Part shown: positions 52,635-62,200 of the stretch, one piece after another
Layout of the letters: every line of letters begins with the position of its first letter
How positions within the stretch are numbered: the first letter of the stretch is position 1
NCBI RefSeq assembly: GCF_014384885.1
Contig: NZ_JACRST010000006.1
Coordinates: 56,254-120,253, forward strand
From: Ligaoa zhengdingensis
GTDB lineage: Bacteria > Bacillota > Clostridia > Oscillospirales > Ruminococcaceae
Length of the DNA: 64,000 nt
Reading direction: 5' to 3'
The notes under the pieces: generated by a model
Databases searched by the model: none
Told to the model about the DNA's origin: nothing
What the model saw: the letters and a program-made list of their open reading frames with translations, nothing else
Program-made: the position numbers and the translations under genes

Positions 52635-52663
52635 ATTATACTGCTTTTTTTGGGTAGTGTATT
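52635..52663 (-). promoter_or_regulatory. Promoter of the 2840-aa surface gene (AATACA type)
   Basis: On the minus strand AATACA (52658-52663), 17 bases, TATAAT (52635-52640), with the same flanks (TTATAAATACA, TATAATAAAA and an A7 run in the spacer) as at 26824-26852. It lies about 70 bp from the ATG. Confidence 0.6.
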
Positions 52664-52773
52664 TATAATAATTTAACATGATTACATAAAATTTTAGCAT
52701 ATAGCACGATTCCTACATCACACCCTTTTTTCAATGATTCAACTATTCCAAAGGTGATTTAATCTACAATCGC

Positions 52774-52842
52774 CTAGCCCCAATGTCCCCCTTCTCTTTT
52801 AAGTCTTGTCGCAGCCCCCGCCTGCAATGTGGATCTATCCAA
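52774..52842 (-). CDS. Possible 22-aa peptide upstream of the 2840-aa gene
   Basis: TTG at 52842 follows GGGAGGAGA by 6-7 bases and opens a 23-codon frame starting MDRSTLQAGAATRL and ending REGGHWG, stop TAG. A TATAAA lies a little further upstream (near 52866). The strong ribosome site in otherwise AT-rich DNA is the only reason to list it. No family is known and it may be chance. Confidence 0.2.
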   Translation of the reverse strand: MDRSTLQAGAATRLKREGGHWG

Positions 52843-52894
52843 CTGTCTATCTCCTCCCTTCTTTTTTATAGTACCATATTTTTCCGAAAACGTC

Positions 52895-52975
52895 TTTACG
52901 ATTTTTTAGCATTTATTTTATATTTCATGATAATTCATGAAATAACATGATGTTTTTCATGAAAAATTACATGAT
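52895..52975. promoter_or_regulatory. CATG-phased AT-rich element, copy B
   Basis: TTTACGATTTTTTAGCAT (52895-52912) is followed by CATG boxes centred at 52927.5, 52937.5, 52947.5, 52959.5 and 52971.5 (steps 10, 10, 12, 12). The first four have the same spacing and nearly the same flanks as copy A at 27016-27106. It lies 330-410 bp upstream of the 2840-aa gene. The 52664-52890 stretch otherwise holds only the doubtful small peptide. Confidence 0.65.
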
Positions 52976-53015
52976 ATTCCATTTTTTCTGTTTATCATAG
53001 AATTTTGCGAAAATA

Positions 53016-53105
53016 TTTTTACGATTTTTTTGTGTTTATTTGTTTTTTTATGATAATTCATGAAATAAAGCGATTTTTTTGTAATAAACTACATGTTATT
53101 CCATT
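53016..53105. promoter_or_regulatory. CATG-phased element, degenerate copy C
   Basis: TTTTTACGATTTTTTT (53016-53031) is followed by TATG/CATG boxes near 53050 and 53060 and ACATG near 53093, with ATGATAATTCATGAAATAA in common with copy B. It looks like a decayed tandem copy. Confidence 0.5.
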
Positions 53106-53125
53106 TCTACTACTCGACGCAAAAA

Positions 53126-53161
53126 ACGCCCGGCGCATCCCAAATGGGACACGCCGGGCGC
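53126..53161 (-). terminator. Terminator of the 3307-aa surface gene
   Basis: CGCCCGGCG (53127-53135) pairs with CGCCGGGCG (53152-53160), with further pairing of ATCCC/GGGA inside; on the minus strand it ends in TTTTTTGCG. Confidence 0.9.
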
Positions 53162-53205
53162 TGTTTTGTTTTTCCGTCCGCTTTCAGCGGTCAGTCATGC
53201 AAGTC

Positions 53206-56200
53206 TCAGTTCTCGTGCTTTCTGCGAACCACGATCAGGGCAGCGCCGCCGATAACAGCAGCAGCCGCAATCACAATCGCCACGATCGCCCATGCCGGCA
53301 TACCAGCTTCCGCCGTCTCGACAGGAGCCTCAGCCTGAGCCGCGGGGGCCTCGGGAGCAGCGGGAAGCACAGGCTCGATCACCGCAGGAGCCTCGGGTAC
53401 TACGGGCTCCACAGGAATCGTCGCCTCGGGCGCTACGGGCGCTACCGCCGCGGGAACCTCGCCGCCCGTCTCCGGGTTGCTGTTCGCAGCAGGCGTTGTC
53501 GGTGCAACCGCCGCAGGCGCGCCGCCGGCCATCGCCTTGATCTCGTCGGAGGTGTAGTACACAGCCGCCGCGCTGTAGCCTTTCAGCTCGCCCGCGCCGT
53601 TCACTGCGTAATCCTTGCCGTCGATCTCGAAGACCACCGTCACGCCCTTGTTCTTCAGAGCGTCGATCACTGTCGCGGGCACCATCGCGCCCTCGTCCAG
53701 CTTCGCGTTCACTTTGCCGCCCTTTTCGGTCGCATTGATCTTCTCGATCACTTCCGCCCAGTAGTCGCTATCCGCTACCTGGCTCGTGCTGCCGCCCTTC
53801 GAGCTCGAAGGTTTGCTCGGCTTCGGAGGATCAACCGGCTTCACTTCATCAAGCTCCATCGCAGCTTCCAGTCTATCTGCCGCAGCCACTACGATCTCTT
53901 TCTCGTAGATGCCCTCTTCGTCCAGATATTTCGCCGCCTCCAGAGCCGCTTTCAGTTCAGCAACACTTTCTGCTGTGTAGTCCGCTTCGTCGATCGAATC
54001 AAGCAAGTTCTGTCCGGCCGCGATTGCCTGCTGCAGACGCAGCTTCGATACCGCAATCGTCAGATCTTTCGCCAAATCTTCGACAGTTGTCTGCTCTGTA
54101 AACGGAGTATCCTTCGCATCCAGGATTTCTTTCACCTGCGCCATCAGATCTTCCACAGAGCTCAGGTCGCATTTGCCTTCCAGGCTTTCTGCAAAGTTAT
54201 ATGCCTCATTCAAATTGTTGAAGTTCGCCAGAGGAACCAACTTGCCCATCGACACCAACAGGTCCAGATAGGCCTTGTCGATCTCGTCCTGAAGCGCTTC
54301 TTCACCCTTCGCTACAACGTCTTTCGCTGCTTTGAGTGCTTCATTGAATTCAACCAAACTGCTCGCGGTGTACTCGTTGCCCAAGCCTTCCGCCTCTTTG
54401 ATCAAATCAATCAGCATCTCCATCGTGATCTGGGCCTTTTCAACCGAGTTCACGATCGCGTACATCACATCTGCGTACGCCGCATCGACATCTTCCTGGG
54501 TTGCCGCGTCATCCGCAAGCACTTCTTCCGCCGCTGCAATCGCGTCTTCCAATGCCGCAATCGACTCTTCATCCAGTTCGATGTTTTCATCGTCCAGCAG
54601 CGCATTCGCCAGATCAACGGCCAGCTCCAGTACGCTCTTATCCGGCGCATAGGTCAGGCCGTCGCGCGCCATGACCAGATCGAGGTATGCATTGAATACA
54701 TCCTCCTGGGTCGCCGCGTCGTCTGCGACCACGTCTTTCGCAGCAGTCAGCGCTTCGTCGAACGCCGCCCAGCTATCCGCTGTGAAGCGCTCTTCCTCAT
54801 ACACGCCGTCAACCGCCGCGATCAGCGCTTCCAGGTAGCTCTTATCCACATCGGACGGGACATCGCCTGTATCCTTCAGGGTAACCGTCACGGTGACCGC
54901 CTCAGCGGGCATCACGAAGGTGTACTCTGCACCTGCGGTCACTTCGGTCACTTCCACAGTGCCCTCAGCGGTCGCCACTTCGATGCTCTCGAACTCTTTG
55001 CCTTCCTCAATGTCTGCGATGGTCACGGTGACAGTCTCGCCTTCCGCCGCTTCCGCCTTGTCTGCGGTTACGGTCGCGCCGGTCACTTCCGCCACGTTCA
55101 CGGCATAGGCGTCAGCCTCGCCGCCGAGGGCGACAACAACGTTGACCGCCTGCTCAGGCATTGTGAAGGTGTAGCACAGGGTACCTTCGGGAATGCCCTC
55201 GGTCACCTGGGCCGTCTCGATCGGGGTATTATCCGCCCCGGTCACTGCCAGGGATTCAAAGTATTTGCCGTCTGCAATCTCAGAGATGTACACAAATACG
55301 GTCTCGCCCGCTTTGGCTCTCGTCAGATTGGTCTCGATCTTCGCATTCGTGTTTTCGGTAACCGCAACATCATACTTGGGTTCTCCGATCTCTTCGCCCG
55401 CCGGGATAACCTGCAGGTTCTGTACCTGGATGCCCGAGTTGAAGATTCGGATACCGAACGCGCCGTACTTGTACGCTTCGTCGGCCTTCGTGTAATAGGT
55501 CACGCCGTCGACGCTCACGCTGATCTCGTTGCCGATTGCGCTGACCTCAAAGTCGTACCAGTTATCCGGGTCAAATGCGAATTCATCGCCGTAGGTATTC
55601 TGGATCGCTCTCCAGCCATAGTGGATATCGCCGAATTCCAGACCGGATTTCTCCAGCGGTTTCGGGCTGTTTTCAAACGAGTTGATACCCAGCACATAGC
55701 CGCGCAGGTTATCCGTACCAGTGGTGAAATCGCTCGCGCGGAAGACATAGCCCGCGTTCGACTTGCTCTCGGTGTTGACATCCAGTTTGACTTTCGCCTT
55801 GATGGTATAGTCGCTCCAGGTGGCATAGCCGTCCCACAGCTTGTCGCCGTTAGACTTGCGTGCAATCGTCAGAGTGTTGTCCGCCACGGACATCGTGCCG
55901 CTGACGACATTCCAGCCAGCCAGCGCGCCGTCTGCAAAGTCATCTTCGAAGATGAACTTATCCTTGACAACCACGTTGTCGAAGCTGGCAGCGCCGCTCA
56001 GAACCACGAGACCGGCCTGACCAGCCATGTACTCGTTGTCATAAACCGTCAGGATCGGGGAAGTATCGCCATCCACATAGACGCGGATGCCGTTGTTGAC
56101 CACGCGCACCTTCAGTTCATAGCTGCCCTCGCCCAGCGCGATGTCAGCCTCATCCAGCACAGCGGTCTCACCCATAGAGGCTTTCACCAGCTGTACTTTA

Positions 56201-59200
56201 TCATTCGCAGCATCCAGTACCGCATAGTAACCGGAGATTTTGCTCTTCATGCTGATCGCTCTCACAGCGACGCCCGCAACCGCGTCTTCGCCCTTAAGCT
56301 CGACGTCGGTAACCAGCTCAAGGTCAGTCCAGCCCGTGTTACCAACCAGTGCAGTCGCGCTGCCGGAAGCAGCCAGAGCGCCGTTCTCGAGAGTCCAGTT
56401 GCCGTTCTTGCTCCACTCTGTGGTGTTGTTGTTCTCAAAGTCCGCCTCGTAACGCGGCGCGGTGGAAACAACGATATTGTCGAAGCTACCGATCGCGTTG
56501 AAGCCGCGAAGCGCCACAGAACCTTCGGTGTAGGCATCGTCATAGACATCCACGCGAGGCTCGGTCTCGTCGTCCAGATAGACGCGGATTCTCGGGCCAA
56601 CCGCAACGATCTTCAGACGGTGGGTCTCGCCGTAATCCATCTGACCCAGGCTGACTTTCGCCAGTGCAGTCCAGCCCTGGTGCATCCGGCCGACCTCGAT
56701 GAAGCCGTCGCCGGTGTTCACGTCGCCGGAGTTGTCGCCGGTCTGGATGCCGATGCCCGCATAGTAGCCGTCCGCACCGTCGCAGTTGTCGGTGAAGTTG
56801 CTGCCGCGGAACACAAAGCCCAGGTTCGGGTTGGTGGGCTCTTTGTGATTGTCAATGGTGATATCGCCTTCGATGATAACGTCCGCGCTCTTGGTATCTT
56901 TGATGACCGCCTTGTTGCCCCAATCGAGGTCAACAGCCAGTTCATCTCCGCTCTCAACATCCCACACGCCTTCGGAATCGCTGCCGCTCGGGCCGCTGAT
57001 GCCGCCGTTGAGCAGGGTATAGCGGGTCTCAAAGGTGGTGTTCTTGCTGTCGCTGCCGTCACGGTTGAAGTGATCCACGTACTGCACGTCGGACTGTGCA
57101 ACAACATCGGCACCGCTGGTCGCATAGGTCTCGGGAGCGACCACCAGGCCGGAACCGCCCTCTACCGCAACCGTGTTATCGGTGTATTCGCTGTAATCAT
57201 AGATATCGATCACCGGGACGGGATCGTTGTCCGCATAGACCTGGATATGGTCGTCGAACAGCTTCACCGCGACCAGGTGCTCGCCCTCGCCGACAACCGC
57301 CTGCTCGCCGTTCAGGCTCAGCGTGCCGTTGGAAAGCGCCACAGTGTACAGGCCGCCGCGCACCGAGATCGAACCGCCGTTGGTCAGGGTCGCCTCAGCG
57401 GTGTAGTTGCCGGAGGCCGGGGTGACGGAGTCAGCCGCAACCGCATCGGTCGGGTTGAGGATGATGGTCGGGTTCACCGCATAGCGGCCGGTGGTCTCGT
57501 TGTACATCCGGACGCCGTTCTGGTTCGCCGCATCCTCTTTGACTGCGTAGCTGACGGTGATTTCGCCGTCATTCAGAATCGCTTCTTTGACAGCTTCGAC
57601 CTTGTCATCGGGAACACGGATGTTCACGAGATAGCCGAAGTTGCTTGCGCTCGAACCGCCGTTGAGGCCCTGCAGGAGGGTCAACGTACCGCGGATATCG
57701 CGCGGGTTGTCCGGGATGTAGACGGTGTCTACTTCCACGCCGTTGATCGATACGGTCAGGTCGGAGGGACGCTCGCTGCCGACCGTGGTCTGGGAAGCAT
57801 AGGAGTTTTCGATACCGTGATTGACCGTCTCGTTCTTCAAGGAGGAAACCTCAGCGATCACGCGGACGCTGTTGAGATCATCCATGTTGAAGCCGGAGGG
57901 CAACGCGTAGTTGTAGGTAACAGCGCCGACGCCAGCCGCCTCGCGGTCGTCGTTGTCGGTGCGCAGCACAACGCTGTTCTCGTCAATGTAATCGATCGAA
58001 GCAGCCGATCTGTTGTCGCTCACGATCACGTTGACAAAGTTCTTGGCAATCTTCTCGCCGTCCTGCTCGATCCAGATGGTGATCGTACCGACGCACTTCT
58101 GTTCGGGCAGGGTGAAGGAGATGGTCTTCTTCTCCGCGGTATAGGCGGGATAATCGATGTCAAACTCGCCGCCTATGTTGGTGGTAATATAGTTGCCATA
58201 GATGTCGGTCGCGTCGAAACGCCATTTCATCACAGCATTCTCGAACTTCTCGCCGGACCAGTTGACCGCCACCGCAGTCGCCGAATACTCAGCACCGGGC
58301 GCCATCTTCTTGGCGGGATCGACTTCGATACCGACATAGTTCGGCTGGTTCAGATCCACGATGCTCATGTCGCCGCCGTAGGCAACTTCGTCATAGCCAA
58401 AGATCTTGTCGCGGCGGTCGTAAGAGAGGACGCCGTTGCGCTCGTACTCAATGTCGTAGGGCTCTGTGTACACATAGCCGTTGAGCTTCTCATACTGACG
58501 CTGGATGTCGGTCTGATACTTGAAGCACCAGGAGACATCCCAGTCCTTATCAAACGCCGCAACGCCACCAAACTCACTGTTCAGCCACGGTTCACCGTCC
58601 TGGACATAGTCGCCCCAGAAGTTCTGACCGGAACCGGGATAGGTGTTGTCATGGTGATATTTCACATCGTTGTACGAGTTGGCATAGCCCTTCGGATACA
58701 TGTGGAAGGTGTTCAGGTCGGTCGGCTGGATGTGATCCTGGTTACAGGCACTCATATCCTCGACCAGCATGCCCGGGTTAGTCTCCTTTACCTTGTTGTA
58801 CAGGTAAGTCATCCACTCATGCGTCGTCATGCCGTCATCCGCCTTGGGACCGTTGTGGTTGATACCCCAAGTCTCGTTGAACAGCATGATTGCGATGACG
58901 CTCGGATGGTTGTAATCGCGCTTGAGCATCGCTTCCAACGCATCCTCGTAGATCACGCGGCCGGGAGCCACGCCGCCAGCGCTGTTGGCGTTCATATAGG
59001 TCGCATGAGGCATATCCTGCCACACATACATACCCAGCTTGTCCGCCCAGTAGTACTGGATGGGATCTTCGACTTTCAGGTGCTTACGGATCATGTTGAA
59101 GCCGCGATCCTTCATCGCCTTGATGTCGTATTTCAGCGCTTCCTCGCTCGGGGCGGTGTAGATGCCCTCCGGCCAGAAGCCCTGATCCAACAGGCCAGAC

Positions 59201-62200
59201 AGGAAAGTCGGCTTGCCGTTCACATAGATGTACTCATAGTTTCTGCCGTTGTATTTCTTGGTGGTCACTTCGCGCAGACCGAAGTAGGTGTCAACCTTGT
59301 CGAGAACCACGTCGCCGCTCTTCACGGTGAGGGTGCCGTAGTACAGGTTCGGGGTCACATCGTCCCACAGCATCGGGTTTTCGATCGTGATCGTGTTGAG
59401 GCTGATCTTGTTCGTACCCTCCGCCAGGGTGATGGTCTGGGAACCGCTGAACGAAGAACCATTCTCAATGTCCTTGCCCTGCTCCTCGTCCCAGATCTTG
59501 CCCACGAAGTTGTACTCCACGGTGACATCCTGAGCCTTGTCGCTCACAACGCCAAGATCAAATGTAACGGTGTTTTCGGGGACCTTCGGATTCGCGTGCG
59601 CGTAATCCAGGTAAGTATTGGTTCTGCCCTCCACATAGACAGACTGCCAGATGCCGCTGGTGTGGGTGTAGCCGCAGGGCGCGTTGTGACCCTGTTTACC
59701 GACCAGAGCGGGATAGCTGTTGTCGCCGTAGGAGGCCTTATCCTCCACCCAAACGGTAATGGTGTTGTCGCCGACATGCACATAGTCGGTGATGTCGTAC
59801 TCAAACGGGGTGTAGCCGCCGTTGTGGTTGCCCACTTCCGTTCCGTTCACATACACGGTGCTCTTTGCGTCCACCGCGCCGAACTTCAGGAAGACGGCCT
59901 TACCGTCGCCCAGCCAGCTGTCATCAAGCGTCAGATTTCTCTGATACCAGACCTGGCCGCGGTAGGAATCGTTGGCAATACCGCTCATCGGGGCCTCCCA
60001 GGGGAACGGAACGTTGATCTTGAGATCATAAACGTCCTTGTCGCCCTTGAACCACTCCTCGGTCTTGCCGACCTCTTTGGAATCAAAAGTGAAATCCCAC
60101 CAGCCGTTCAGGCTCATCCACTGATCGCGCTGCCAATCCGGCCGCGGATGCTCAGGACGATCTGATTCGCCGGGAGCGGCGATAACCGCAAAGTAGAGGT
60201 CGGTCATCGTGGTGATGTCGCCGGCGACCAGCTTCAGCTTATAGGTCATGGCCTTCAGATCGGTAGGCACCGCAAAGGAGAGCTCGGTCTCCGTCTTACC
60301 GGTGGCATCCACATAAACCGGATCCTCCAGGGAAGAACCGCTGTAGGTAACGATCTCGACCTTGTCGACGTTCTGCAGGTTCTTACCAACCAGCTTGATC
60401 GTTCCGCCGAAGTTTTCCTGGCCGCGGTCGAGCTGCGCCATAGAGGTATCGATGGAATCGACAAGCGGAGCGTTGAAGCCTTCCGGCAGGTAGAACGCGT
60501 TCGCCGGAACTTCCTTCTTCGCAACCGACTGGTCGTTCTTCCAACGCAGGGTAACATGCGAACCGCCGCTGTATTCAAACCACTCGAGCTTGATGTTATG
60601 GGGCTCGCCCTTCTTCAGAGCAACCTTCTTGGAGGTCTGCTCCTTATCCCACTGGTTGACCCACCAGTCGAGAACCAGCTCGTCGTCCACCCACAGGCGA
60701 ACGCCGTTGTCGCTGTAGATATAGAAGGTGTAGTTGCCGTCTTCCGGAGCAGCGATGCGTCCGGTCCAGCGCGCCGCAACATAGTCCGAAGCGCCGGTAC
60801 GGGCTTTGATGGTGCCTTCCATATTGCTGGAAGCGATGTTAGCGTCGATATAGGTGCCCTTGTATTCGCCAAAGGACAGATCGCCGCTGTTGAGCAGATA
60901 GAAGTCGCCGCGCAGGCCGTGCGCACCGAGCTCGGGGAACTCAATTCCCTCGTCGATCGGGTCGTCGTTGACATTCCACGGGAGCGACTTAATCTGATCC
61001 TGAGTCAGAACCGCACTGTAAACGCGGACATTGTCCACGCGGCCGTCCAGAGCGGGATCCGGCCAGACATGGTTGCTGCCGATGCGGATCTGGTTGCCGC
61101 TCAGCGCCGCCAAATCCGCCAGGCTGGTGCCCAGCGTGCCGTTAGCAACCAGCTCGCCGTCGATGTACAGCTTCGCGGTGCCGTCCGCAGCGTGGGTGAA
61201 CGCCATACGGGCCCATTTGCCGACCGGCAGGCTGGTCCCAGCGGAAGCCGCGATGCGCTCCTCATCGGCGCCGCCGAACATGGTCGCATTTGTGAGGCCG
61301 TAGGTGACGCTCTTCAAGCCCTGGTTCGCCAGAATCATGTAATTGCTCCGGTTGGCACCTGCCGCCAGCAGGCCGGTCCAGGTCTTGGAGTCACTCAGAT
61401 AGGTGTCCATCACCAGGGTGACATCCTCCATGTTTTTGAAAGCGTCGTTGGGCAGGGCCAAGCCCTGTGCACTGCTGCCGCTGACGCCCTCGTTATCCAG
61501 CGCCAGCACGTTGCCGCCCATCTTATCGTCGTTGCGGACAGACGCGCCGTTGATCAAGGTAGCGTCGTTGCTGTTGCCGCTCTTATCGGGAACGGTGGTG
61601 CCGTCCACATCGTCGAAGGTGTAGTACATCTCCAGCGGGAGCTCCACTGGCAGGGCGGGAACAGCGAGCTGCTCACGGGTCAGCGCGTAGTCGTAAACCA
61701 TCACGTTGTCGATTTTCGCATTCAGCGACAAATCCGGCCAGAAGGTCGGCATACCGATCGTGAGTGTAGCGCCATCCACAGCGAGGATATCGCCGATGCG
61801 CAGGCCCTGGTCGCCCTGAGCCCACAGCACGCCGTCCACATACAGCTTGGTCATGGTATCTTCCTGCACGTAAGCCAGCTGCGCCCATTTGCCGGTCGCA
61901 TTGAAAGCCACGCCGGATTTGATACGGATGCCGTTGGGCTGACCCAGAGTGGCTGATTTCATCTCGGAGTTTACGCCGTTGCTGCTAAACTCGAGCATAC
62001 CGACCACATAGTGCTGGTCGTCTGAGGTGTTGCCCTTGCCCTTGCTGGCATCCAGCCACACGGGACTGCCGCCGAGCCCATATACATAGGCGTCCATCAG
62101 GATGGTGGCCGATCTCTTGCCCTTCAGGCCATCCACCGGGATGGAGATACCGGAAGCTCCGGTGTCGCGTTTTTTGCCCTCGTTGTTGAGCTCGAGCACC

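Noticed and set aside
49284..60165. Very long antisense frames (49284-51971 and 53005-60165, plus strand)
   Set aside because: Shadows of the 2840-aa and 3307-aa genes; they cross promoters and terminators and match nothing.
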